The notes beneath the pieces are model-generated. The model was not told where the DNA came from. It ran no database searches and saw nothing but the letters and a program-made list of their open reading frames with translations. 64,000 nucleotides of DNA from Sphaerulina vaccinii (lineage: Eukaryota; Ascomycota; Dothideomycetes; Mycosphaerellales; Mycosphaerellaceae), in NCBI GenBank assembly GCA_022570795.1, contig JAKUDP010000014.1:1302001-1366000 (forward strand), read 5' to 3'. Both the position numbers and the translations under genes were made by a program. Each line of letters opens with the position of its first letter. Within the stretch, counting starts at the first letter, position 1. Of the stretch, positions 22,182 to 34,050 are shown piece by piece.

Positions 22182-23629
22182 ATGGCCTTGAAGTAGGAGC
22201 CTTCTTGTAGAGGCTTATTCCAACCTCGTGTTCCGCAGACTTGCTCACGATGTCGAGACTCGATGTTATGGCGATGATGTTGATGTTCAGATGGAGATGG
22301 TGCTGATGACAAACTGATCTGCACCGGGGAGTTCTTAGCGCGAAATCGCATGACCGCGTCTCTCGCGTTGCCGTCTCTTCTCTCCTTCTTTCATCCACTT
22401 CACTTGGTCCGAATGTCGATTCATCCGAACGCTGGGTGTTCACACCGATCAATCCCCGGGTGATGGTTCCACGTCACGTTACCTTCGAGCGCGACAGAGT
22501 CGACTCTCGATGAGGCTGACTCTCACTCGGCTGATCTCGATGCTCGGCAAGACATGCACGAAACGAATCGAGCGACAGAGTACTGATTAGTGTTGGTCAT
22601 TGAGAAGTCAACTCTGCCAGGACATCTGCAGCTCGATATGCCCCTTCATCATCTCTCTTCTGGCACTTCATGAAGGACAAACGCCGAAGACGCAATTCTC
22701 GGCTAGCGCATCGAAGCATTCGCCATAGCAATGCGGCTCCACGGCCGCATTTCCAAGTACGGCTTCATCATTGGAGTGTCGAATCAAGTACCTCCCGGCC
22801 AACCTAGTCCAGGATGCCACGAGCTCCTATTTCCAGCACCCAAATCTGGACTGAGTTGTGATCCGGTTCAGCATTGCCTGACGACCAGATCCAGAACTTG
22901 TCTAAAACAGGGTCAAACAAGCACCCTGCACCGGCGGAGATCAACATATTCTTCAAACACATCATCGACTCTATATATGAATATCTTCTGGTCGACGAAT
23001 GTCGCAACAGGAGGTTTCAGGTTTAGCCTTTTGTGAAGTGGTTCGGCGCCTGCTTTTGCCCTGCATGAGTTGATGAATGGAGATGCCAAGAGAGGGCTTA
23101 AGTGTCTTTCATGACACTGCAGACTCACCACTACTGATGTGGAAAGACTCACGGCGAGTCGGATGGGCGTACCATCGTCTCTCATAGGCGAGTGTGTTCC
23201 GAGCACATCGCGAGGTCATCAAGAAGAGGAAAGCCAGCGACGCCGCAAGATTGCAGTTCAAGCACTAGGATCTAGAAATATGCTTGCGCTTGGCAACCAG
23301 AACGATCTTCAGGAACAGGTACGTCCAGGTAGGACCTTGCACGTGCTAATCTCAGTACGATGCCATTTACCATAGCCTTCAAGGTCATGCCAGCCAAGGT
23401 AATCTCGCCTGGACCCGCCGTCACCTGAATCGAGAGGAGCATTATAAGCAGGCCATGTCGTTTCGCACTTCACACCTTTTCCACGTCCTACTGAAGCTCA
23501 CGCATTCTTCTTGGTTGTAACACTTGACCTCGGTCGTCCTTTCTTTTCATACCAACGAACGCCTCGGCAACCAGACACTCACTTAGTCGTTTTTTCAGCA
23601 TCTTTCAGCACCGGGAACCAATCTTCAAG
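22182..23629. other. intergenic stretch, no gene recognised
   Basis: About 1.4 kb between the hydrolase and the proline-rich GPI protein gene. No open frame with family features, repeat or RNA gene is recognised. Confidence 0.45.
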
Positions 23630-25090
23630 ATGCGTTACTCTTTCGTTGCTGCCGCGCTTGTCGCCGGCGCCATGGCTGTTCCAAGTACGAATTCGTGGTA
23701 GATGTGGGAGAGCGAGAAGTGGTCACTGACCATCGATCAGGTTATGCTCCGTCAGCTTACGGCCAACCAGCAGGTGACACTCCAGTGTCTCCAGAGAAGC
23801 CACCGACCTCATCGCCGCCAGCAATGCCACCGAAGGTACGTCGTGAAATGGAGATCATAGCAATCAAGTGGGAGGTTGAGTAATGTGCTTACACGAGAGA
23901 CAGGCGCCAGAGCAGCCACCAAAGATGCCAGAGCAGCCCAAGAAGCCAATGACCTCTATGGTCACCGTCACTGCTACAATGACTTCCACGACCAGCTGCT
24001 CCTCGCACACTTCGTCGGCTACACCGACCCCAAGCACTCCTACGAAGCCAGAGGTGGGTGAAATGCTATACTTCGATGTGCTCAAAGGGCAGTAGTCGAA
24101 ACGCAAGAACGCAGCTGACATCACTTAGATGCCTAAGCCTCCGGCTTCTTCCCCACCAGCTGCTCCTCCCAAGAGCCCTGAGATGCCTAAGCCACCACCA
24201 AAGGTACGATACACAAAGCTCGAATCGTGGCATCGCTTCATGTCAAGCGTGGAATTGTATGGGCAAGACTGACAAATATGCAGGATATGCCTAAGCCACC
24301 TCCAACTTATGGTGAGTTTTGTCAATGTCAAGACGTAGCTATGGCTTGTAATCTAACGCGCTGCAGGACCTCCACCACCAGAGACCCCAGTCTCACCCAA
24401 CCAGCCGCCAAAGGGCTCCATGCCTCCAAAGGTACGCCATGCAGACCTCAAATAATGGCACGAATGTGTAGGAGCGGTCGTGCTGACAGCATCTAGGCTC
24501 CGGAGATGCCCAAGACTCCACCAACTTACGGCCCACCTCCGGAGACACCAGTCTCGCCAAACATGCCACCAAAGGCATCTGCTGGTCCTCCACCAACAGT
24601 GAGCATTCTTTAAGTGGTAAATATCTGTATCGATGCAGCTGACCTTGTTCTAGTACAACGCGCCTCCTGCTCCAGAGAAGCCGGTGAGCCCAGTGTCGCC
24701 ACCAGCGGCTCCACCTGCTGTGAGTCTTCGCATTGCATTTCTGGAGGACGCGATCATGGCTAACGATCTCTAGTACCCACCGACAACCCCAACCAAGCCA
24801 GAAACACCAGTTTCTCCAGAGATGCCACCAAAGGCGCCATACTACCCAATGCCAAGCTCGTCTGCTCCAGGTATGAATTCGTCCACATTATTCTGCTGTG
24901 TGACATGCTAACTCTTTGATAAGTCTACCCAACTGGCACTGCGCCACCAAAGCCCTACATGCCAACAGGAACTGGCGTCCCAGTCAAGCCATACCCAAGC
25001 TCTCCAGTTCCTTACACTGGTGCAGCCAACGCTCTCAACGCTGCCGGAATACTCGCAGGCGTTGGAGCCGTCCTCGCTTTCTTCCTCTAA
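23630..25090 (+). CDS. ten-exon proline-rich repeat protein with GPI signal
   Basis: Ten exons: 23630-23684, 23741-23835, 23904-24053, 24129-24203, 24284-24311, 24367-24431, 24497-24598, 24654-24719, 24774-24870 and 24924-25090. The nine introns of 53-80 bp all have GT...AG ends and the joined frame is exactly 300 codons, supporting the model. The product is 299 residues: a signal peptide (MRYSFVAAALVAGAMA), repeated Pro-rich units of the type PPETPVSPxMPPK and APEMPKPPPTYG, one Ser/Thr-rich exon with a single Cys, and a C-terminal hydrophobic tail (GILAGVGAVLAFFL) preceded by small residues, a GPI-attachment signal. It is probably a cell-wall-linked or surface protein. No catalytic domain is seen, and the family is not recognised. 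Confidence 0.8.
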
Positions 25091-26606
25091 GCGAAACGAC
25101 AATTTTCCGAGTCTTATCTTGGCCACTGGGCGTTTCCCTCTCTACAGTACGGCCATGACCTCGCGACGCTTGAACAAACGAAGCATGCTGTTTTGATTTC
25201 TTCGGTGGTATTTGCGGTTGTACATCAACTTAATGTAATCAGAACATGGCCGGCGCTGGAAGATCGGCAGCGGTATAAGATAGTGCTCACCCTACAGGTT
25301 CCCTCCCTAGAAATGCTGTGCAAAGCTGTGCTTTTTTTTCCCTTCACGGCATCTTCTCATTCCTACTTCTCAGTGGGTACAGAACATGGACGAACAGCTT
25401 ACCCTTCAGATTGCTTACCACGCTCACACTGTCACAGATCATCAATCACGAAAGCTATACAAGTCGACGCAAAAACTTATGTCCTGCACTTTCAGAACAG
25501 GCCCGCACATGCATTCACAACCATTCATCAATCGATCTGGTCAACAGTGCGCTCCCCCACTTCACAACACTTACAATCGCCACATCGGGAAAACCTGAAC
25601 AGATCCGCAGTGCATGTTCGTCAAGGAAGTCACCCAGCCAAGCTGGAACGAGATGATAAAGTCTGTCCCTGAGCGTGGTTGGAATGTAATAACCTTTTGC
25701 TTCGCATATCGACAGGGTTACCATGACATTTACAAGGCGTGACACCCGGTACCTGAAACCATGTGAGATCATTTGCCAGAGTAGTGAGGCGCAGTAATTC
25801 TCATCAAGTTCTAAACGACGGCTTTTGATGAAACGAAACAAAACAGTTGCTATTCTTGCTTGATGAGATGTTGCGTCACGATATGCTGTAGCATAGAGGA
25901 CTGATCATCGACATCGTGATGAACGAGCAGGTTGTTGTGGATTGCACGCCTCGTATGGTCGAAAGTGTGAGATGCAAATGAGCAAGGCTATTGCCTGGCC
26001 TGGTTGATGAGCTGAGGGATTGCGAATCATATTGCCAACATCGACACCGACATCGACATCTAGACCTTCAGAGAGCGCCAAGATTCGGGCGGAGGTGTTG
26101 TCGGTACGAGATGCTTACAGAGCAATGATCATCAAGCATACTCTGTCATCTTTCGTCGAGTAGAAACTGTAGCTGGTTGATGTTCGTGGCGGGATCTCGA
26201 ATGAAGTGGTGCTGCTGTCTTCTGGCGTGTGCTGAAAGTTGGGAAGAGGAAGAAAGAGTTACGCTTTATATATGGGGGGAATTGATCCAATCCCAGGACA
26301 TTTGGCTAGCTTCCGTATCGCGCGGTCCACCTGAATGGCTGAGATGATGAGCTCTGCTGTGCGGACTTCACACACTACATTTGCAAGATTTCGCTTCTTC
26401 TTCTTGTCCTTTCGCAGTCGTAGGCAACATAGCATGTCTGGCTATGCAGCCACCTGCGTCACAGTCTGGGGACGGAACCCATAGACGCTGTTGTATATTC
26501 ACGCAGTGAATCGGTACATCTCAACTTCATCTAAAAATCAGTATAACGACACAGCATCTTTCCCCATCAAGCGGGCACGGACTTACTCTCAGCACACTAT
26601 CTCAAT
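25091..26606. other. intergenic stretch, no gene recognised
   Basis: About 1.5 kb between the GPI protein gene and the dehydrogenase remnant. A TATATATGG-like stretch occurs near 26266-26275 but is too far upstream to assign. No gene is recognised. Confidence 0.45.
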
Positions 26607-27670
26607 ATGTCCAGTCTGAAGCAATTGACTGACATCATATACGAGAAGTTTGTGCAGCCAAAGGATGTCAGAGGGTCCTTTCAAGGTCGTAATGTACTTA
26701 TCACTGGAGCGAACACCGGCATAGGCTTCGAAGCTGCTGTCAAGTTCGTCGAACAGGGCGCAGCCAAGGTGATCATTGCAGTGCGCAGCATCGAGAAAGG
26801 CGAGGTTGCAAAGGCGAAGATCGAGACCAGAACTGGAATTCGAGATGTGGTTCATGTCTGGCTCGTAGACATGTTGGACTATGGAAGCATTGTGGCCCTT
26901 GCACACAGAGTTGACCTCGAGCTTGCCCATCTGGACATTGCTGTGCTCAATGCTGGATTAATGGCTGCAGACTATGAGCTTACCAAGTATGGCATTGAGA
27001 AGACTCTCCAGGTATGGGTCCTGCAGCATTTCAGCCCGTCATAACTGAGGGCAAAAGGTTTGTAGACATGTGAGCTGATGTTCTTACAGGTCAACTCCGT
27101 CTCTACAGCTCTCTTGGGCGCAGTCTTACTTCCCAAGCTGAAAGCGAGCAAGTCCCGAGGATTCGCACCAGTCCTCGAGCTGGTTAGTAGCGGGAACCAC
27201 TACTATGTCGATATTGATCCCAAAATTCGAGCTCAGGACGATGTACTCGAGGCTGCTAGCCATCTTACCTCTTACTCGCCATTCACGCAGTACAACCTCT
27301 CCAAGTTGTTTTTAATGGTTCGTACACCACGCTAGATCGAGCTTCCAAGCTGACTCGCATGCACAGTATGTGCAAACAGGACTTGTGAAGGCCTTAGGTC
27401 AGGCTGAAGACGGCCAATTCGCGAGGCTGTTCAAGCAACAAGCTTGGGAGTTTTGCTGCCAGCTTTGCGCGGAATGTGGACGTTCTTCTGCCACTACATG
27501 TATATTTCGTTCAGCTGACTTTGGCATCGTAGACCTGCACCGATGCTCGTAGGCACTGAGAACGAAGCACTGCAAGAGAACGTGTGGCATAACATCGTGA
27601 GCTCTTTAGTGAAGGATGTGCCAGAGAGTCAGAATGTCTTGTTCAAGATCGGGACTGCTGCGGGACCTTA
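26607..27670 (+). pseudogene. short-chain dehydrogenase/reductase, decayed 3' part
   Basis: Exons 26607-27011, 27090-27317 and the region from 27367, with introns of 78 and 49 bp. The 5' two-thirds are a good SDR: ITGANTGIGFE (Rossmann, 32-42), LDIAVLNAGL, and the active-site YNLSK (Y203, K207). After codon about 226 the frame breaks. The segment that normally carries the VNxVCPG strand is missing, homologous-looking protein continues in another frame (PIREAVQATSLGVLLP..., 27411 onward), a TGA interrupts at about 27520, and the family's C-terminal helix pattern (ENEALQENVWHNIV...) then resumes to a stop at 27670. At least one deletion or frameshift plus a nonsense change are needed, so this is a probable pseudogene. 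A missed unusual splice cannot be excluded. Confidence 0.65.
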
Positions 27671-27943
27671 GTTAGCTGAAAAGTCGGCTAGGACGGGTCT
27701 GTCCAGAACCAAAGAACAAGAACTCCAGCTGCGTACGTATGCTTTCTACGTCATACGAGGGTATTTGGTGCGCCATTTCACATTCAAGAGACAAGTCAAC
27801 CATCAACTTCAGCAGGAACGCGCTGAACACCACACCATCTTGCACGTCTCGTCTCGTCTCACTTCACCTTTGCCAACAAACAAGCATACAAGTGCAACTT
27901 GGCAAAAGCTTGGCTTGCAAGAAAACGCTCCACAATCGCCGGC

Positions 27944-30015
27944 ATGATCGCCAGCTCGGGTACGGATCCTCGGGACCGCAGCAAGATCGAGCAGCTTTGC
28001 TACTCGGAGTTGTCAGTCAGCTCCGAATATGCAAAGAACGCAGACCAGACGCCGGGTAATATAGCTCAAAAGCTGTATGGCAGTCATGTAAGTTCTACAG
28101 CGCATCAACGATTGAATTAGCTGACCGGACATCAGCACCTCACAAACGTCGTAGCACCAAAGCCAGATCAACAGGGCACTCCAGCGTTGTCCGATCTGCA
28201 ATGGGCTCAAAGTTGTGGCAAGTTTGGCAACACTCAACCTTCCGAGCTGTTCCTACATGCCTTCCATGATATCTTGCAGTGTCTGGAGAAGGATGCAATC
28301 GCGGATTGCGTTTCGCCGCCACTCATCGGCTCGACCGGTTACGTGCCCATGACTATTATCGCGCCCTTGAACGACCAACTTCGACACATGTCGAATCTGA
28401 TCGTACGAGCCAAGCGCGAAGTACTCCTGGCAACGAATTTCTGGAAGAAAAGCGGCGCCAGCACGTTCGTAAATGATGCATTGATAGAGCTTTCGAAGCG
28501 TGCAGGTGCTCGTGGCGAGAGGGTTGTTGTAAAGCTCATGTTCGATCGAGGTAATCATCACTCACTCCCAGAGATAAGAGGTATGCTGACTCGACTGCTA
28601 GGTGCTCTGAAGCAGGTCTTCAATAATCACCAGGACGTGGACTCTAAAGGATGGCAAGCAGCGGGCGTCGGCCTTCCTCCACCTGAGCAGATGCCTAATG
28701 TCGATCTTGCAATCGTCAACTTCCATAGACCACCATTGGGAACATTTCACAGCAAGTTCATGATCGTTGATAGACAGATCGCGACAGTCTCGAGCAACAA
28801 CATCCAAGACAATGACAACTTGGAGATGATGACCCATATCGAAGGCCCGATAGTGGACGCAGTGAGTTATTCTAATCATTCTGCACCACATTGAGACTCG
28901 AGAACATGCTGACTCTCGCGGTGTAGATATGGGAGACGTTCTTGATCAGCTGGCACAACAAATTAGAACCCGCACTACCTTGCAGGTTGACACCTGCTGC
29001 AACACAACCACCACCCACATATCAAGAACAAACCTTTACAGCACTCTTCGAGCAGGATGGATCTTTCCGCCTTCCTGAACGACCGTTCGATCAAAATCTG
29101 CCAGAGCACATGCCTGGCAATCCGAGCTATGATGCCACAATGAGCGACGAGATCAACCGCATGAGATCTGTCCTGCAACGACTGGACCCTTCTGAGCCAT
29201 ATGTCAATGCTGTCGCTCGCCATCTCAACAAGCCAACAGGACTGTCTGTAAAAGCAACAGCAAGTGACAGAGACAACAGCCTCAACTTCTTCCCCTTCAT
29301 ACCATTGCCAAACACAGAACCAGTACCAATGGCAATGTGTTCCCGCAAACCATACGCCAACATCAACACCGACTCGGTCTTCGTACCTCAGAACGAAGCC
29401 TTCCTGTCCCTGGTCCGCAACGCACAGAAGTCCATCTTCATTCAAACTCCGGATCTAAACGCCAAACCCCTCCTACCAGCCCTCATCTCCGCCGTAAAGC
29501 GAGGCATTCCAGTAACATACTACGTCTGCCTAGGCTACAACGATGGCGGAGAACTATTACCGGGACAAGGCGGTACCAACGAAATGAACGCCAACTACCT
29601 CTACTCTCAACTCGAAGCCGACGAGAAACCTTTACTCAAAGTCTACTACTACGTCGCAGCCGACCAAGACCATCCAATACACAACAACTTCAAGCAAAGA
29701 TCTTGTCACATTAAGCTCATGATTGCCGATGAGAGCGTTGCTATCCAAGGTTCTGGAAATCAGGATACGCAAAGTTGGTTCCACTCGCAAGAGGTCAATG
29801 TGATGATCGATAGTCCGTTGATATGTAAGGCTTGGAAGGAAGGTATCGAGAGAAATCAGAATACGCACATGTATGGTGCTGCTAGTCAGAAGGATGGATG
29901 CTGGTATCATCCCCATACTGGGAAGTTAGCTGAGGGATCTCTAGGGACTGATGCGGGTCATTTCGCGTGGGCTAAGGGGATCATTGGGACTGTGAAGAAA
30001 GCTGGAGGGCAGTAG
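27944..30015 (+). CDS. phospholipase D-like protein with two HKD motifs
   Basis: Three exons: 27944-28087, 28136-28861 and 28927-30015, with introns of 48 and 65 bp. The product is 652 residues. Both PLD catalytic motifs are intact: FHSKFMIVD (H253, K255, D260) with downstream SSNN, and CHIKLMIAD (H551, K553, D558) with downstream GSGNQD. Residues TNFWKK and IQTPDLN precede the two half-sites as in cardiolipin-synthase/PLD-type transphosphatidylases. There is no PX/PH domain and no signal peptide, so it is unlike yeast Spo14. Phosphodiesterase or phosphatidyltransferase activity is expected; the substrate is unknown. I chose the first ATG in frame, leaving a 48-residue first exon. Confidence 0.85.
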
Positions 30016-30451
30016 TATCGCCTTCGCGAACAGCGCAGAAAGGCAAGGTCGTAGGCGGTTAAGAACTTTCAGATCTCCGTTTCGCTCCACATGATCGTAC
30101 ACTGGTCGGACATGCTTCTTGTTGACCTAGTGGGCGAAGCAGGATGGGGACGTGTCGACCTGTCCTACTGATATCTCCATTAGCTCTCAATAAATCGCAT
30201 GCTGGTCGAGTCTACTGCTCGCTGGCGCGGCTACTGAGACTGAGTGGGAGATGTGCTGCGGTATGAACTTCAAGTATCTTCATGAATTTCATATTGGCAT
30301 ATTCCTAGTGCCTATAGTTATAGCTTCGTAGCCCTTTAGGCCGTCGCATCAGACAAGCCGTCTCTCATGCTGGTATCGTGCTTTTACATGCAGTAGCTCT
30401 CCTCAATAAGTCCCTCTATCCTGAACGCCCTTAAACATCGTAAACCTCATC
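30016..30451. other. convergent 3' intergenic spacer
   Basis: About 0.4 kb between the PLD-like stop and the PRPP synthetase stop. No gene or repeat is recognised. Confidence 0.5.
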
Positions 30452-31619
30452 CTATGCAGGTGCGTGCTTGAAGAGGAAGGAGACCGATTCGCCGTTGTGC
30501 GTCCTGCGAATCGCCTCGGCCAGAGTCGGGGCAATGTCGATGGTGTGGATGCGATTGCAAAGGCTCTTCTTCTCCTCGTGTGGGACGGTGTTCGTGACCA
30601 CAAGCTTCTTCAGCTGCCCGCCGTTGAGTTTCTCGATGGCGTTGCCTGACAGGATGCCGTGTGTGACGATCGCGATGGCCTCCTTCGCACCGTGCTCCAT
30701 CACCACGTCTGCAGCCTTGACCAGGGTGCCGCAAGTGTCTGCCATGTCATCCACTATGATGGCCACCTTTCCACGCACGTCACCGACCAGAGTCATCCGT
30801 GAGACTTCGTTCGGCCTGGCTCTCTCCTTGTGAATCAGTGCGAATTGCAGATCCAGAGAGTCTGCTATGCTCGTAGCGCGCTTTGCTCCTCCGGCATCTG
30901 GCGACACAATGACACAGTCCTCCACCTTCAGATTCTCCCTAATCCATCTAAGGGTGCTAGGCTCGGCGTAGAGATTGTCGACCGGCACGTTGAAGAAGCC
31001 CTGGATTTGTGAGGCGTGCAGATCCATTGTGATAACGTGCTGGCAGCCTGCGGTCTGCAGCATGTTCGCCATGAGCTTGGCTGTGATTGGAGCTCTACTC
31101 TTGTCCTTCTTATCCTGTCGAGCGTATGGGAAGTTTGGTAGCACAGCGGTAATACGGCGTGCGGATGCGGTTCGGCAGGCGTTGATGAGGATGAGTAGCT
31201 CCATGATGTGATCGTTGATATTGCCCGGCTCGGTCGACTGGAGGATGAAGACTATGTTCGTCAGTCAGAGTGTCGCCGCCAGTGTCCTCGCCGTCGCTCT
31301 CTTTTACACTGGCGCCGCCTTGCTACTGCCGCTGCCGTCATTCCTCCAAGATTGACGGAGAAGAGGACGACCTACCATCTTCGTCGCGCACTGATTCTCC
31401 GATGCTGATACTACTCTCATTGTTGGAGTACTGTAGGACCATGATCTTCGCGAGTTCGATGCCGAGTCTGTAGACATGTTGGTCAGTATGCGCCCACCTA
31501 CAAGCTGTCGTATGCCAGCCGAAGATTTTCTTAATTTTCTCATACCTGTCGGCAACGAGCTTCGCCAGCCCGCCGTGGCTGTTACCGGTGAGCAGCTTGA
31601 TGCTGTTGGTGGTCGCCAT
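30452..31619 (-). CDS. ribose-phosphate pyrophosphokinase (PRPP synthetase)
   Basis: Three exons: 31619-31546, 31467-31376 and 31251-30452, with introns of 78 and 124 bp. The product is 321 residues, the usual length. Landmarks are LLTGNSHGGLA at the N-terminus, FILQSTEPGNINDHIMELL, PYARQDKKDK, MDLHASQIQGFF, the VSPDAGGAKRA segment, and the PRPP-binding loop IIVDDMADTCGTL. It makes PRPP from ribose-5-phosphate and ATP for nucleotide, His and Trp synthesis in the cytosol. Fungi carry several paralogs (yeast PRS1-5) that act as heteromers; the lack of a long non-homologous insert places this with the PRS2/3/4 type, but I cannot say which. ADE4, a PRPP consumer, lies 11 kb away. Confidence 0.93.
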
Positions 31620-32843
31620 CTTTGCGCGACTCGGGGATTAAGCTATGCAGGGGGAATAGAAGTGTTGATGTTGTCATGTTGGAAGTGGAACTAAAGAAAG
31701 AAGGTGAGCTTCTGTTGTCAGGTACTGGGAAGGAAAGTCTAGTGCCCGCAAGCGGCTGAAAGAATTGGCGGAGCCGAGTGTCAATGCCTCCAACCTTCTC
31801 CTTCTCCGCCTGTATGCAGTGCTCGAATCTCAATGCTGTCCCCGAATCTCGATGGTGATTTGCGAACAGGCCGAGTCTTCTCGAGTAGCGCAGTGGGTGC
31901 AGCATGAAGAAGGAGCCGACAGTGACTTGGTCAATCCACCCTGCTCACATGCTACCAGGCGGATCCAAGTGAAAGTGACGGGAGAGTTGTGACTTCAGAA
32001 AGAAGTGAAGTGGAAAGCCGGAAAGCCGTCTCAGCAGCCCAGCATCATCTCCATGCACCAGCGCTCATCAAGATCTGGCATTGGCAGATCGGAGCGTGCA
32101 GCTGTTGAGTCGTTCATCAGAGAGCGAGCCTGACGAATGTCTGCTTGCAGCAGGGGAGCATATCCTGAGCATGGTTGGATCTATAGAGTGAGAACGTATC
32201 TCCAGCGACCAGCTATCACCACGCTCTCGGACTCTCAGACAGAGCGTAGAGCCATAGAAACCTTTTGCACAATGATACCTGGAATATGTCTGCTTGCGGT
32301 GAGGATCTGAGATCTGCAACAACTTGTTCAACCAGCACGCACCTCGGCCTCCTTGGAGACTGCTTCTTGCGTTCCTTGCTATTCTTACCGAGAAGATGTC
32401 GAGTATACGTTGTAACTGCTTCGAACAGCTAAAGCTTCAGCAAGCAGGCGGATTTCACGAACAGCTTGAGATGCCAACCACGAAGATCAGGGTCTAAAGA
32501 GGTTGTGGCATATACCAGACTGCATGTATAGGCACATTGGATATGCTAGGCGTTATAGCAGGACCCGTAAGAAATACATGACAGAGGCCATGAGTGCACA
32601 GGAGAGGAAACAGAAAAATGAAAGAGAAGACGTGGGTGAGAACAATTTGTTTGCTGTTCATTCCTAGCCGTGCAAATCGGCGTCCTGACTCTGCAGCTAC
32701 ATGTAATTGCGAAACTCACCCATCCACGCTGGATGGTGCGCATGTAGCAGGTATCTCAATCATCACGAGGTCGTAAAGGGGTCCTCGCTCGAGCACAATG
32801 CATAACCCGTCCCATAGCGCCAAGTCCAACACTTTTGATACGC
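31620..32843. other. intergenic stretch, no gene recognised
   Basis: About 1.2 kb between the 5' end of the PRPP synthetase gene and the 3' end of RPS6. No gene, RNA or clear repeat is recognised. Confidence 0.45.
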
Positions 32844-33811
32844 TTACTTGCGCATGGAGGATGCACGACGCTTCTTGAGGTCGGCAACCTTGGCCTTCTC
32901 CTCGGAGACACGCTTGTGGAGGACCTGGGCGTACTCGTTCTGTAGGGTGATGTTAGTGGAAGCTCGAGTGTTGCTTCAGCTGTTGCGAGACTTACGGCAG
33001 CATCCTTGGACGCCTCTGCGCGGCGGCGCTTGAGTGCGATTCTGTGGCGCTTGTGCTGGAGACGCTGAGGAGTGACGAGACGCTGGATGCGTGGGGCCTT
33101 GGTGTATGCCTTGGCGCCCTCCTTGCCCTCCTTTGGCTGAACCTCACGACGGATGACGAACTTGCGAACCTATATCAATCACGTTAGCAAGCTGCTTCGG
33201 TCTCATCCTGAGTTGGGCCACTGGACAGAGGTTCGGTTCGTGCTCGTGTTCTGGGCAGAACTTCCCCTCATGCCCAAGGCAGAGAGCTCAGACTCAGCAC
33301 ATGCGCAGAGGCATGGCCGGCGAAGAGGATATATTTCCCTCACAGAGGTACTTACATCGTCTTCCTTGCTGAGACCGAAGAAGCGACGAATCTTGGTCGC
33401 GCGCTTTGGACCCAATCGCTTGGGGTGTACGGTATCCGTGAGGCCTGGAATGTCTGCATCACCCTGCTTGACGATAGACAGAGCGAGGACGGACAAGTCC
33501 ATGGCGACAATGCATCCACGAACGGACTTTCTCTTGCGCTCTCCAGTGCGGCGTGGGCGGTAGCAGCTGTGGCCATCGGCGAGGAGGAGTCGGACACGGG
33601 TTGGGTGCATGACACCCTGCTTCATTGGGAAACCCTGCTTGTCGTTGCCGCCGGTGATTCTGAAGATGTAGCCCTTGAACTCGTCGCCGACGCTGTCACC
33701 TGGGACTTCCTGACCCATGCGGCGGTCCATGAAGACACGGAGCTTGCGCTCATCTTCGATGTCGATCAGCTTCTGGGAGCCGTTGGCTGGGAAGGAGATG
33801 TTCAACTTCAT
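32844..33811 (-). CDS. RPS6: 40S ribosomal protein S6 (eS6)
   Basis: Three exons: 33811-33356, 33169-32996 and 32939-32844, with introns of 186 and 56 bp. The product is 241 residues. It starts MKLNISFPANGSQK, includes the conserved FRITGGNDKQGFPMKQGV and RRFFGLSKEDDVRKFVIRR (split by intron 1), and ends in the TOR-regulated phospho-tail RRASSMRK. It is a component of the small ribosomal subunit. Intron 1, at 186 bp, is long for this window; I searched it for C/D box patterns and found no convincing snoRNA. The two phase-0 introns are typical for fungal ribosomal protein genes. Confidence 0.96.
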
Positions 33812-34050
33812 CTTGACGGTGTGTTGTCAAGACGTCTCCTGTTGTTAGTGAGTGTCGGTGATGGACTGTCGCGATTGTTGTTCGAAGCAAGAGATTTTGG
33901 GGTTGGCTGGAATAAAGCTGTGTGGCTTGGCGAAATTGAGTTTCGCTCGCTGTTGCCTCAGGCACTCGCGCGACGCGTTCCTTCCTAAACAACAACACAA
34001 CTTCATAACTTTTCTGCATTCTATGTCTATATCCTATCTTCATACTACCA

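Noticed and set aside
23685..24923. Introner-like elements as the origin of the nine introns in the proline-rich gene
   Set aside because: The introns share only the GT(A/G) donor context and length range. Their interiors are not alike by eye, so recent introner spread is not supported.
33170..33355. snoRNA in the 186-bp first intron of RPS6
   Set aside because: GATGAG and CTGAG stretches occur but not in C-then-D box order with terminal stems.
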